This document shows positions 1 through 12,561 of a stretch of DNA of 64,000 nt, in pieces (the first letter of the stretch is position 1; each line of letters begins with the position of its first letter). Origin of the DNA: Lunularia cruciata (taxonomy: Eukaryota; Streptophyta; Marchantiopsida; Lunulariales; Lunulariaceae). A program made the position numbers and the translations under genes. The stretch covers positions 37,267,001 through 37,331,000 of the forward strand of contig OX419755.1 in NCBI GenBank assembly GCA_948567375.1, given 5' to 3'. The notes beneath the pieces were generated by a model. The model saw nothing but the letters and a program-made list of their open reading frames with translations, ran no database searches and was not told where the DNA came from.

Positions 1-1480
1 AGTTAGGAAATTTGTTTTAGGATTGTCTAAAAGAAAGAGTAAAGAACAACCAATAAGAATAATGCATATCCTACTATGAGTGGATGCGGTTTGAGAATAA
101 AAGCTGAAAAGAAAAGAGATAATAATATCTCAAACTAAATATTTCCTTGCGTGTTGTATTTGATCTTGGAGCATTGATAAGCTAAAATCAAAATATACAC
201 ATCATTCCTTGTTGATATATAAAACCATTAAGAAAAGCTCAATAACATTGGTTATTTACACTAGAAAGAAGAGACAATTTCCAAACAACAAAACTTAGAG
301 AAAACTTCTCTCAGAATGCAACCTCGATAAATGACGATGAAGTTCACTATATTCCATGGACATGGGATAAAGAAAAGAAAATAATTTAAATGAAAAAGGC
401 TCCCAATCGTTCACATGGGACTCAAAAACTCACACTCAAACTCACAATAAGAGTCCATGAACTTAGATACAATAAAAAGGAAGTCCAAAAACATATGGAA
501 CATCTTAGAAAATTGAATGAATATGATATAAAGTTCCAATTCTTTCTATGCTGGAAAGTAAAAGTTTCACTAGGATGACTAAACTTGAGGTTTAATCCTA
601 CTTTCTTTTCTCAAACAAGTCTATACAAGCTACTATCACATTTAGAGGCCACTTGCTACCCTATTCATCACGATAAACATTAGTCAAACATGTATTTTTG
701 TGATTGGGTTTTTTTTTAATCACTTAATGTGTCTATGTGTAAAAAAATTGTCACCCTTACATAATATGCTTTTGTTTTAGATCTTCCTTCACTAAGTTTA
801 GGACTTTTCCACAAATAATGTCATTGCACTTGTATATAGGTATTAATATTGGAAATATTATCATATACAACTGCTAACCTTCCAAATTTTGAGCTATCAT
901 TGATTTTAGTGCAATTGAAAGTAAAATTACATTAAATTCATATAAACTAAAATGTACGTTCTTCTTATTTGGAAGTTTCTAACCTTATCCCAACACATGG
1001 AAAAAATTTAAATGCAATCTGGTACCTGTAGTAAGTTAGCTCGTGGTCTTGAGTTATAACAATGTACTTTATAGTATAATAAAGTTCACATGATTTCATA
1101 TCAAGATTAATAGAAATTTATTGTATCCCATTTGTTATATTTGTATATTTCTTGGCTTCACAATCAACCCTATCAACCATATCAACCATCCATGCAAGTT
1201 TTCTTCACATAAGCCTCCCATAGACAAAAGGACAAATCCTCATATAGATCACAAAGTTTCTTATGCAAAAAGAGACATCAATGGAACAATATTTATCTTA
1301 TGTCAAAGCTCCAAAGCCATCTGTTAGAATGTTATGATATTTAAATTTGGAAAATACCAAAAAAATTAACTATATTTATACAAAATTTTAATTCATTAAT
1401 ATTATCTTAAATTTTATTTCTCTTTCTATCTTGCAGAACTATAATGTTATTATAAAAGTGATTTTATATATATATATATA
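1..1480. other. AT-rich DNA without a recognised gene
   Basis: I read both strands and see only short open frames (for example 390-578 and 1121-1327). They have no family resemblance and an amino-acid mix typical of translated AT-rich noncoding DNA. No LTR ends, primer site or transposase motif was seen. Confidence 0.5.
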
Positions 1481-1925
1481 CCTCTTTCTCAAGGATAAAA
1501 TAACGCCTTGGGTAATGTTGAATTGTTGGTCTTTTTTATTCTCCTTATTTGTAATTTTACATTTTGGTCTATGGTACTCTTTGAAATTTATATATATGTA
1601 TATATAAGTATAAGTTTATTTATATTTATATTTATATTTATATTTATTTTTTATATATACCTCTTTCTCAAGGATAAAATAGTGCCTTGGGTAATCTTGA
1701 ATTGTTGGTCTCTTTTATTCTCCTTATTTGCAATTTTACATTTTGGTCTATGGTACTCTTCAAAATTTATATATGTATATATATATACATATAAGTATAT
1801 ATATATATATATACCTCTTTCTCAAGGATAAAATAACGCCTTGGGTAATGTTGAATTGTTGGTCTTCTTTATTCTCCTTATTTGCAATTTTACATTTGGT
1901 CTATGGTACTCTTCAAATTTTATTT
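1481..1925. repeat. Three tandem copies of a ~110-bp block separated by TA-rich tracts
   Basis: The same block starts at 1481, 1660 and 1814 with cctctttctcaaggataaaa and ends with a ggtctatggtactctt motif. The copies are separated by (TA)n or TTTATA-rich spacers of different lengths, so the periods are 179 and 154 bp. Open frames crossing it (1508-1831, 1728-1955) are low-complexity translations of the spacers and are not genes. Confidence 0.9.
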
Positions 1926-2532
1926 ATTGAATTTATATTATTATTATTTTCTTGAATTTTTGAATTTATATTATTATTAAGTACTATCAATCTATAATAT
2001 CATTTTTTGGTTAAATTATCTTGAATACTAATCTATTAATAAACCCTAACCTTGTTTTAGTTGTAAATTATGGTCAAAGGCCAATATATGTTGACTTAAG
2101 GTGAACTAAAACTCTAATTGCTCATGAAGTTGTTAGTAGTAGTGAACTAGATGGCAAACATGACAATAAATGCCAATTTAGTTGGATAATATAACAGCAG
2201 ATTGAGCATATTGATTATTAGAAACTAGTGTTAAATCATAACTAGTACAACAAGTTATGATTCACAATGTTATAGCTAATCAATAAGAAACACGTTACAA
2301 CAAAACTAGAGAAAGTTCCTACTTGATTATGAGTAGTGTTGATGTGCCTCTAATATATAAAATGCACATTGTAAAATTTTGTTCAATTGCAAGCTGAGCT
2401 CACAGTTATTGCAAAAACTTGGTGAACATATAAGTGAAGCATGTATAATGTAGTTTTACGGTCTTGATTGTTTCTCTTCAAGAGGTAAAACACTCATATC
2501 TAATTTTTTTTAAATGCATCTAATAAGAGAAA
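1926..2532. other. No recognised feature
   Basis: AT-rich sequence with frequent stops in all frames. I see no coding similarity, terminal repeat or structured element. Confidence 0.4.
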
Positions 2533-2643
2533 AGACTAGATAATCTTCTAAAATTGAAAATAATTGGTTACATGAAGAGTTTTATCATGCAATTTCAAGA
2601 TAATATTTTGCAAATTCCAAATATTCTTGAAAGAAAATCATTT
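2533..2643 (+). pseudogene. Ty3/gypsy gag scrap (B/E-type)
   Basis: A continuous 37-codon frame contains KSFIMQFQDNILQIPNILER, close to the plant gypsy gag segment in element B that reads KFHICWKVK-type (49080-49200) and to the general pattern (R)xxLxxLK..GS..xFxxxFRNICLxIPNxxExExLDRF. Both flanks lose similarity at once. It is too short to place in an element. I infer an old, eroded gag fragment of the same family as elements B and E. Confidence 0.5.
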
Positions 2644-4379
2644 AATCATTTAATCATTTTACATATAATTTAAAATCTTGTATGAATATGTAGATAAGCA
2701 TGAAGAAGTAAGTAAATACATCAATAAAAATGGAGATTCAACTCTGGGAATTTGAGATTTTACTCTCTTCTCTTTTCAACAGTTTGCATAAGGCTTCATA
2801 TCCACAAACTTCTTCTTGGTTTCTTTGTCATCTTGGGAAAAGATAATTGGATCAAATATATCTTAATCTAACTATTCAAAGTCAAATATGATCATGAACC
2901 AATTCAAATAGAAAAAAAATTAGAACTAGTAACATACTTATAGTTTATGAAAGGATATTTAATTGTTTAATGTTTTTAATTGAAAATATAGAGTAAATAT
3001 TTATTGCCTTTTCTCAATTATTAGCAAATGCAATAGCTTACATATACATCTCATTGTGATTTACAAGATATTTTGTATGTGACACTCCTTGTACATTGTA
3101 TCAAAGGTCAAGTCTTTTGTTACAAAATGCATAAGTTTTTGAAGCACTATCTTCTTATGGACACCGTAAAGTATTTGCCAATAATACGTGCATTATCTCC
3201 ACTCGTGTCTCTTGTTCAACATCAAAGGTGGCTTTTTTGTCCTTTAATTCTTTATTCCTACATATTTAAGATCTTTTGCTATAGTTGCTACAACTCACCG
3301 ATCAACAAGGGTTCACATTCTTTTTTTGTCATAGTTATGATAATTGTATCGAGGGTAAATCTTGATTTGATATTAGAATTCTTTGCAACAAGTGCTTTTT
3401 GTATGTCTTTTCTTTTAACACTTCTCCATGAAACACTAATATTACACTACTATTTTGATAGACATTGCTCAGTTATCACATGAGAATATACTATAATCCT
3501 TAAGTTTACTATTTATAGTATCTAAATTTGTAGAAACTTCTAGAAGATATTCTATATATTAATCAAGAAGTTCCATAACAAATTTGTTTGAAAGTACACA
3601 AGAATCTTCTTTAGATATAAGGTATTGAGCAACCTTATTAGCAATTGAGTACTTTGACTAAGAAACAATTTGGCTAAGAAAATGAAAGCTATCTCTACCG
3701 CAAAGCAGGCTTGTACCTACCTCAACTACAAATAGCATTCAATAACTACACATAGAACTCTTACTCCATCCTTTCTTTTATCCTTACGACTTGTTATCTT
3801 ACATTCTAATCTTCTTTATTGGTATCAAAGTATCAAATGGGATGGATGTAGTTTATGCTCTCTTTTTTCTTCTATTTTCATGATACTTACGTCCTATTTT
3901 TATTAGTTCACAGTATCTTATTTGATTAAGCATTCATATATAATTAGTTTACATATGATTTTGTTGTCATCTATAATAAAAAATACACATTTATTGTCTA
4001 TATTTTGATTATAAACTATTTTGATAATGATGGGAACAAAATATTATAAATAACCTTATGATTAAGGCAATGCAGTAATAAACTAAACATCTTACTTGAG
4101 CATTGTAGTCTCATTTTTAACCAAAACAAGTGGAATCAATGGTGTGTAAACAATAAGTAAGTTGTGTATATTCTTTGAAGCTAAAAAGATTTTATAGAAA
4201 GAAATTTATAAGTATAATAGAGAATCTTCTAATTTATTGTAAGAAATTTTTATGACTACAATATACTAGATGATGATATACAACTTCTATTTGTTACAAG
4301 TAAAGTAAAAGGTATTACAAAATCTTTACAGAAGTGTCAAGTAAAGCAAGAACAACATGCCTTTGTGGATTTTAGTGGT
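2644..4379. other. No recognised gene; one unassigned 136-codon frame
   Basis: The longest frame is 3073-3483 (+). It is rich in Leu, Phe, Tyr and Cys, as expected from AT-rich noncoding DNA, and has no motif I recognise. Reading its opposite strand for copia-type protease or zinc-finger motifs gave nothing convincing. The rest of the stretch has dense stops. Confidence 0.4.
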
Positions 4380-4632
4380 TCTTGACAAGAATCAAGTAAA
4401 TCTTTTTATCCAGATTTCAACTCATCAACACAACAAGAGCAACACTAGGTCAACTTGCAAAGCTTAAATGAGTTTGGTACGACCTTTGTAGTCCAATTTG
4501 GAAACATCAAAGTTTTGGAGATTCATGAGAGAGAGAAATCATTAGATTGCTTCATGAGTAAGTTGAAGCAATGTATCAAAATGGAGATGTTAACAAGGGA
4601 AACTAAGCAACTAGGAGAATCCATTTAAATAA
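4380..4632 (+). pseudogene. Ty3/gypsy gag fragment (B/E-type)
   Basis: The translation near 4440-4625 includes NLQSLNEFGTTFVVQFGNIK, then a segment with LDCFMSKLKQCIKMEM and a following LTRETKQLGESI. This is the plant gypsy gag pattern: ARDxLxxLxQ.GS..xFxxxFRNI, then ExLDRFxxGLKxxIxxEV, then M/L-RE-P...LxEAMxLA. The same order occurs in element B at 49080-49260. In-frame stops lie upstream. No zinc knuckle, protease or RT follows, so only a gag remnant survives. Confidence 0.65.
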
Positions 4633-7600
4633 TCAAGAGGTTTTACTTTCTTCTCTTTTTAACATTATACAACTATGATACCAAGAAGTAATAAAACCAC
4701 ACCATACATAAGAGAATGAAGTGGACTCTATAGAGATTGATTTTACTCAATATAAATAATTTACTAATATTGAGTAGAAAAAATTATGCAAAAGTAGAAT
4801 TGGATCTTTTGGATAATTTGGATATGTCATTACAAATTATCTAAAATGCATGAGATAAACCCAACCAATTGAAGAAGCTATACTTATAAAATAGCTATTT
4901 AATCAAGATAAAAACCCATGCACGTAAAGATTAAACTACTTATTAGGAGTACTATTAGTTCTAATGAGCTTTTTAGCTTGACATAAATAAGTTTCCTTCA
5001 TTCTCATGGTATAATATAGTATCATACTTGTAAAAATTTAGTGGAAAAAACCTTTTATTGATGCAATGAAATCACATTTTCCATTGCAAATGGAAATTTG
5101 GAGACTATGTAATTCTTTGAGCTACCACAATATCATTTGTAATGGAGATTACAATGTCATTGCATTGGTGAAAAGATGTTTGTTTTGATGGTCTATTGGA
5201 ACAAAAGACCTACCTTGTAGGCTCTTAATCCAATATTTTTTAAGGTTAGACAAGAATATATAAATTAACAAGATTCATAATTGCACATGTATATTATGAT
5301 TTCAGTTTAGGATGTTATACTAAGATTAGTATGAAAATTATTTTACTTAAGTTGAGAAGGCCAAAAAAAATCCAAGTAGCCATATAAAGCAAAGTACTCC
5401 ATTTAGGATCTTTTGTGAAGATATAAAATATTAAAACTCTTGATTTAGAAGAGAAATCTATCACTGAAATTTATGTTAAGTGGGTTATGAAGTATAAGAA
5501 ATCAACATCTTTAACTTGGAGCAAAGCAATAGAAAGAGTGAATCAAGTAAAGTTTAAAACACCAACTCCAAAGACAATGGATGTAATAATATTAGGTTAG
5601 TGAATGTTAAGTATAGCTAAAAGGAATTAGAAGTAACGTACATCTAGAAATTCTAAGAATATTTTGGAAACACCTAAGAAGCTTTTACAAACTTTTTTTA
5701 ACCCAATGTTAGCCAAAAAGTGATATATTTGTAAGTCATGTTGTTCCCTTTAGGACACAAGTAAAAAATTACTAGCATTGAAGAGAAGTATGATATCTTG
5801 TAGTTTTATTATTATTACATATTTAACTTCCTAGACAAGAATCATTCTTAAAAGAGTGTAGTGTCATCCCTTATGGCAAATAGAAAGCTAAATGCTCACT
5901 TTCACTACAAATTAAGTCCAACTAACTCTTGAGAGAGATGGCTCACTCAACTCCAAAGGCCACTTCACCCTAAAGACTTCAATTCCAAAATTTGTGTGCT
6001 ACCTTGCCCAAAAGGCACAACTCTAAAGGAATCTTTGCACCGCCCAAATTTCTTTGCTTTTTGATCTTGTGGTACTCTTAGCATTACACCTCATTTTTGA
6101 TCTATCAAGGCATTACCTCACTCCTTCAAAACCCTTAGAAATTAGACATTTTGATCAAGTATAAATATTCCTTACTACACTTGCACTTGTGTTCCTATTG
6201 CAAAGTTCTTCACAACTATTCTATGAAGATATTCACCAATACTAAAGATGCAAGCAAACAATGACAACAAACTCAAAATTATTTCACTAAACTTTGATTA
6301 AGAAAGAAAGAACTTTTTCAAAATTGAGCTTAAGTCTCAATACTTACTCATCTCAACTCCAAAGAGATCTAACAACGGAAGTACTTAGATGATCTCATGC
6401 TTGTATCTACAATAACATGATGATTTTAATCTTATTTTATCATAATCACATGCAGGTTAATTTAATGCCTTACACATGTCAAGGATGGTATCAAATCTTC
6501 TCAATGACAATCTAAAGTTTTATCTACAACTCCAAATGTTACATGTCCAAAGGTCCTTCACTACAAAGATATATAGCTACAAAGGCCTTTGGATTGCTTC
6601 TACCTAATAATCCTACAACTATGAAGACTTTCTTTCAATGAAGTATCTTTGGCCCAAAATACTACCTTCACCTTTAACATTCCTAACAAGTAAATTGGTC
6701 CTCTCCTTGTAATAAGTTGTTGCTCATAGATTCTCATGGAGAGGGAGTTTTTGCTAGGTCCCAAACATACAAAGCAATGGCTCAATATCTAAAATTACAA
6801 GGGAGTGGTGAGGAGATGCATGTTGCAATCTACCACTAGAAGGTAAATCCAGATTTTGCAAGGAAGGCGATCAAGCACATGCAAAGTGGAAGCAAAACTT
6901 CATAAAGTCTAACAAACAAAGGTGAAAATTTGACTATTAAAGGAACAACTTGAACTTGCAAAATTTCAAGTTTAGGGGTTGAAGGGGATGATTGAGAATT
7001 ATTTTGATCCTTATGCTCATTCATAGTGCATTAATATATCTGATTGATATGGTAATATCACTACAATCAGATGCATTCACCTTAATCTAACAAAAATTAT
7101 TTTTGGAAACATTTTTAAATGAAACCAAGGAATAAAACATCCTTGAGAATGACCTACATGAGTTCTTTTTGTCATAGATTTGTAGAATGCAAAGAAAAGT
7201 TAAACTGATAGAGAAGGAAGGCAGATAGAGAGGTGAAAAGTAAATTAAGAGCAAGACTAGAAGCCACTTTGAGTTAATCTCTATCTATCTAAAGATGAAC
7301 AAAAATAGTTAGGTCAAAGAAAATCATGCAAAATAGGAAGGATTGTAAGTAAAGAAAAACTATACAAAGTACTATCTTAGGATTGAATAAAATGTAATTA
7401 CCATGGAAGTATGTGAATATGTATATGCAATAGGTATGTATGAAAAGTGAGTTATTTATATCTATAGGAAGCAATAGACACATTGCAAATATGACATAAA
7501 AAGCAAGATAGAGTTTGTTTGTGCTTGCCTGAAGGAAGATATTGGTCTGCTTTGTCTCCAATCATGTTGTAATCTAGAAGAAAAAATACTCATGGAAGTA

Positions 7601-8599
7601 TAAGGACATCTACTAACATTCAAGATGATCCAAATACCCAAGGATGCATTGTATCATGGAGTGCTTTAGAATATAAAAGCAAGAGTGTGGAGAAGCCATT
7701 TGGAGAATAGAGAATTTATATATATTGAAGGCTACTATTGAGATAAAAGGACTAATGTATGTCAACATCAAAATGATTATAATGGGAACACATGATGGAA
7801 AGAAAAAGAGTTGAACAAACTAAAGTTGCTTGAATTTTGTTGTTAGTAGGCAAACTAATCAATACTAGAACTAAATAAATCACTTGCATAATGACCATAT
7901 GGAAATGGAGAGTCTTGGGTGAGATATAAAAATTGGCTCAAAAAATTCCAATACAAAAAATCTATGATGGGTTTAACTGCCATAGTAGAGTAGAAGATGA
8001 ATTGACAACATAAGAAAGAAAGAAGTGCATGCTTTAAGTTGAGTCAATACAAGGGCCATGTACAACAAAATGGAGGATGAAATAATCTCTTCCTATCAGG
8101 TTTAGCTAATAATATGATGACATGATAATTTTTATCTTCAAGGGATGGACAAGAATGTTAGTGTTAAGAGTTAATTGAATGTAATCAACAAATTTCTATA
8201 ATTACACAACCTTGATGTCTTTGTCTTGCACACAAATCCAACTTCTACAATTAGAGATCTTCAACTACTAGTGGCTCACACTAGAGTGCTTCAGCAAAAC
8301 ACGTAAAGAGAAAGAAATAAAGCTACCAAAAACATGAAATTGTGCTCATTAGATCCTTGGCAACCAGAGAAATTTTTTCTTTAGTCTAGAACTAGAAAGA
8401 TCAAAATTTTTTATTTGAACTAGAACCAAAAAATTCATTATTGAAACTATACATATGAACTAGAAAACAAAAAATTTATAGTCAATTATGGTATTACAAA
8501 GAAATTCATTATAGTTTAGGTAAAACAATATCTTAAACCACAAAATTTTGTAATCAATTATCATACTACTAAGACCTTCATAACAACCATTTTATAAGA
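4633..8599. other. Long AT-rich stretch without a recognised gene
   Basis: Small open frames (6600-6785, 6836-7024 and 7289-7561 on the minus strand) have no recognised domain. A TATA-like tataaata lies near 6162 with an adenine- and cytosine-rich stretch after it, which could be a decayed LTR or promoter, but no paired repeat was found. I cannot support a gene, LTR pair or RNA here. Confidence 0.4.
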
Positions 8600-9034
8600 A
8601 GACTAGCGTGTTAATTTACTATGTTACCAACTTTATATTTCAATCAAGTTCATTTGAGTAGATTGATTGATGTACAAGCTCCGTGTGTGTGCCTTGGAAA
8701 TTGGCAAATAGTACATTTCATATGTTGTTTATTCTCCTTAACATACCTTAATATAGAAGGGTTTCTTCTTGTGCTATTGTTTTCAACTATAGCACCTACA
8801 AGACAACAATGCACATGGATCATTTCAAGGTTGTGAACAATAAGTAGTTGTTGTTGAGAAATTTGTCCAATTTTCTCCTACCATAAATGTTGTTGATGTA
8901 ACATAAGTTTGTGGTATATCATCATGAGCTATTCCAACATTGCATTGAATGATATTGGCTCATGATTTTGATGCTCATGTGGTTAGGATATTATCAACCA
9001 CCAATGTAGATGAAACTAATTTGTATACAACACT
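8600..9034 (-). pseudogene. Possible C-terminal tail of the MULE transposase
   Basis: On the minus strand the translation contains ENNSTRRNPSILRYV, similar to the STRRDPSxFEYV tail common in FAR1-like MULE transposases. It is followed by KCTICQFPRHTHGAC and preceded by a stretch (IIQCNVGIAH...) that could be a decayed SWIM zinc finger. It lies directly left of element E. The main MULE body (17042-18640, same strand) lies directly right of E, so the simplest reading is one gene split by E. The similarity is weak and the join is an inference. An unrelated AT-rich stretch is possible. Confidence 0.35.
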
Positions 9035-9450
9035 TGTAAATGATAAAGGAGAGAAGTAGGAGAATGGAAGACCAAAGTAGAAGATCACATTAGGACTCTA
9101 AAGTGGAGGAAACTCCAAATGCCTAGCTTGTGCTTTGCTTGGGTATTTATAGGTGACATGGGTAAAAGACTCCCAAGGAAGGTTCCTTAAAGATGCCACT
9201 TTACTTGGGGTGCAAGGTAAGCTAGCCATTTACTTGGCATATAAGCTAAGCTAGCCATCAACTTAGCATACAAGTTACTCTACCCTTACAAACTTCCTAG
9301 AAGCTTCTCACCAAGAAGCTTCTTGTGTGCTTCTAGAATATTACTAACAAGCTTTCTTGATGCTTCTAGCACATTTTTAGGCTAGTTTTACTTCTTTTTG
9401 TTATATTTAGCTTAGACTGCTAACTTTTATGCTAACTCCATATTATTACA
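9035..9450 (-). repeat. Element E 3' LTR
   Basis: Begins tgtaaatgataaagg and ends ccatattattaca on the plus strand, the reverse complement of the B-type LTR (tgtaac...ttttaca). Read on the minus strand it has a TATA-like cctataaata near 9150 and paired GAAGCTTC dyads (about 9300-9325). The polypurine-like cagtactagttgg side (9451 onward) corresponds to the B tract ctagcggtgggaaat. Confidence 0.85.
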
Positions 9451-10211
9451 TATTTCTCCAGTACTAGTTGGTGATGTCCTTGTTGCCATGGAATCTTCAA
9501 ACTTGTGTAGGGTTGTTTGTGGATTGTGGAGATGAGAAAGCGGCTCTTCCATGTGGGCATTGCAAAGGAATAACCTTCCTAAAGGACCTTATATTTAGTG
9601 TGTTATTGGAAGCCACATTGGATGTCATGACATGGAAGTATATGATCAACTTCATATTCCTCATGATCACTAATAAAGATAGGAAGAAGAATGGAAAAGG
9701 AAGATGGGTAAGAAACAAAGGGTTTTAACTTTGAAACATGGAAGAGAAGATGGATCTGCATATGACTAGGTAGAGCAAGTTGGTAGGTAATAGGAGAAAT
9801 GATCTTAGTAATCTCAAAATATACCTATCTAATTGGGAGCAAGTTTATAGACTTGGGTATCAAGTGGGAGTGGAAGGGTTCTAGATGAAAGCATGACCTT
9901 ATTATCTAGTTGAAAAGTGAGATCATGATGACATTTATCAACATATTGCTTTTGTTGATTTTGAGCAACAAGAAGATGAGACTTTGCTTGGTAGATTGAT
10001 TTAGATAACATGGACAAGAAGGTGGAAATAGTGAGACTTGAGATGGAAAAGAAGCAAGAAGAGAATCTGGAACAAGTGGATCCTGCCCATAATTAAAGAT
10101 GACAAGAAAAAAGCAAGTGCTTGCTTGATTAGAATTATTGTATGCAAACTTAGTAGCCTTGAGACAAGTACCCCAATTATTGTGATGAATGCTAAAATTG
10201 GCATGTTGTCA
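9451..10211 (-). pseudogene. Element E integrase C-terminus and chromodomain remnant
   Basis: Reading right to left, 10200-10030 gives a decayed FAYNNSNQASTCFF segment, matching the integrase FAYNNSxxxSTGxSPF motif. Then 10017-9829 gives QAKSHLLVAQNQQKQYVDK and a CHHDLTFQLDNKVML stretch, the integrase C-terminal GDxVML region. Finally 9560-9460 gives EEPLSHLHNPQTTLHKFED, the end of a chromodomain followed by a short tail. Frameshifts separate the blocks. Element B preserves the same order at 52390-53060, which supports the assignment. The role in the live element was strand transfer plus chromatin targeting. Confidence 0.8.
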
Positions 10212-12561
10212 TGTTGTGGTTTGCGTAGCCCATGAAAAAATAAATTAGTATAGTTATCTCTACATTAGTGGAGTAGGCTGTATGATGGACCCCACGGTTG
10301 AGTTGTTGCCATATGAGCAATCCATGTACATGTATGCGATTGGCCATGTGAGTTATGATCTTATCCTTTTCAAGGACTATGATGTATATAGGTGGTGGAG
10401 AGTTGAGAGAGAAGGAGAGGGGGTTGTTTTAGTGGGAGGAGTCTCAAGCGGGAGGAAGACATTGAAAGTGAGAGTTGTAGCAGAGCATGGAGATCAAGCG
10501 TCGGAGAAAGCAATTGAATAGAAGATGTCCTATGCTCTTGATCTACCATTCCCAAATTCTTTTCTCATCAGCCTTCAGATTTTGTACCATGACAACTTTC
10601 AAGATTGGATGGTGATACATTTTGGAGTGGCATTCATGGAATTGATGATGGGAAACCTGGATCTTATTGTCCTTCAAGTGCTTACTTATGAGTAAGTATG
10701 AGATCTAACAATTTATTTTGTCTCATAGATGGAGAAAAACTCAACTTTTCTCATGAGCTTCAAGGTGAATTTGTGGGATCCATTTGTCAAAAGTGAAGAG
10801 ACTAAATGACAAACTAGTAAGAGATTGGGTCCAAAGAGGAGAACTCAAGAATTTTTTGACCATTGAGAGAGTTCAAGGAAGGAATTCAAGAAGGAAAGAC
10901 CACTATTTGAGAGAAGAGCTAACAAGCTATAATTTGAAGACAAAAAGTAGACAATTGAGTAGATTCTAGAAGAGATATCATTGATTGAATTAAGGGGGTA
11001 GAGTTCATGCTTAGGTGTACAAAATAAGCAATTTAGAGAGCTTCATGAGACATTTTCATGATTTGTTAATGGGATTAGAGTAAAAAAAGTGCTTATAATA
11101 CTAAGCACAAGAATTTCTAGGTTGGGGTCAATCTCAAATTAGATTTGGTTGATTGAAGTTGGTACTTTTGGGATGTAAGGTGTTGGAGAATAGTTGATGA
11201 TAAGGTTTGGAATTTTGATCATAGTCTAAGTTGTGGATCGAGTCACCTTATGAAAATTTCTAATGTTGTTGGTGGTTGAGTTTTGCATCTCTATGAGAAG
11301 ATTTTGTGTGAAAAAAGGACAATTCATGGTCTTGGATCAAGTATACTTGGATTTGTAGAGCTCACAACTTAGCCTAACTCAAGAATTGATCCATATCTAA
11401 GGATTGGGGTTGGATTAGGCCATCAACCTCTACAAAGAATTAGACAAGGGCACAACTAACTATTGTGAAAGATTTCGTTTGCTCTAAGTTCATGGAGAGT
11501 GAGAGTTGATGCAACAAGTTCACTTAAAATACTATCATAAGCTATCATAGAGCATTTTTGTCTTTAATCACGATTGGATGTCAATTCTCCTACTTTGTGA
11601 CTATGATCGAGGATTTTAGATTTTTGGGGTGTTTTTTGAGGATCAAATGTACCTCTAATTTAGACAGCTTGGAAAAATTTACCAAGAACCAAGAGCAAAC
11701 CCTAAATTAGGGATTTTGAAATTAAGGTGAAAACCTACAAGAAACCGGCCAAGTTTGAGACCTTGTCAAGGGAGCTATAGTGATCCAATTGAAGTATATT
11801 TTGTATCATTGGAAAATTTTCCAAGAACCAAGAGAAAACCCTAAATTAAAGATTTCAAAATTAGGGTGAAAACCTACAAGAAAATGCCTAAGTTTGAGAC
11901 CTTGTCAAGGAAGCTGTAGTAATCCGATTGAGGCATATTTCATATCATTGGAAAGCTTATCTCACAAGCTCTCCATTGAATCCTAGAACAATTGAACACA
12001 CATAAATTGAAGTTCACATGATTTGCATATGATTTTCCAAATCAAAAAGACATAAAAGGTCCACACTTAGATTAGGAATTGGTTGAAATCTGAAGTATAG
12101 ATTGGAAGAGACTTAGAGTACAGGCTAAAATTAACTTGATGATAGAGCAAGAAGGCTCTAAAGCATTTTTCTGACAAAAATCACAAAGAATTGCTGTCAA
12201 ATTTTTGTGATTGTATCCTGTTTGTGCTTGCATGCTTATTTATACGTCCAATTGGCTTGGATTGGTGTGCAACGTTGTACTTAGGTTCCTTCCTTCTAGG
12301 TGTGATGATATTTTCTCCTTGGTAATGTTGGAATTGATGATGCATAGACCAAGAGTGTATGTTATGATGGCAGGTTAGGTTACCCATTACTCTCCTACTT
12401 GGTAGAAGGAATCTTAGAAATAAGAGTGGAGGGTTTTACTGGTTGGGTACCACGTGCACTCATATCAATAGTGACAACTCTACATACAATCTCTATTATA
12501 TAAGCTCCAAAACTAGGCACCCTATGTGTTCCTAAAGAGAGAAATGCAAAGTACAACAACA
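10212..12561 (+). mobile_element. Insertion F1: coding-free TG...CA element (2350 bp)
   Basis: Collinear along its whole length with F2 (46449-48623), and both interrupt B/E-family integrase or leader sequence. Termini are tgttgtggtttg and gtacaacaaca (TG...CA). Here the host integrase reading frame stops near 10204 and resumes at 12562 (reverse frame E-stop-ENCTLEEI, matching ECENCTLEDM in B). The TSD is eroded here but is a clean TGTTG for F2. Open frames inside (for example 10282-10521) are not conserved between copies. A TATA-like tgtatatagg lies near 10382. It could be a solo LTR of a long-LTR element or a non-autonomous derivative of the G family, because blocks near 12200-12390 resemble the G leader near 24955-25165. 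Confidence 0.75.
11671..11950 (+). repeat. 140-bp tandem duplication inside F1
   Basis: Copies start at 11671 (ggaaaaatttaccaagaacc) and 11811 (ggaaaattttccaagaacc) and run through matching text ending near gtatcattggaaa. F2 carries only one copy (near 47871). The duplication therefore arose in F1 or was lost in F2, and it accounts for most of the length difference. Confidence 0.85.

Noticed and set aside
1508-1955. Two overlapping open frames over the TA-rich repeat
   Set aside because: They are translations of a tandem repeat and (TA)n tracts, rich in Ile, Tyr and Phe only.
3073-3483. 136-codon open frame as a candidate gene, and its opposite strand as a copia fragment
   Set aside because: No conserved motif on either strand; composition fits AT-rich noncoding DNA.
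6140-7030. Possible promoter and small gene (TATA-like tataaata, three minus-strand frames)
   Set aside because: No recognisable protein, splice pattern or paired LTR.
10282-10521. 79-codon frame in F1 as a gene
   Set aside because: The matching region of F2 (46519 on) has different frames and stops, so it is not conserved.
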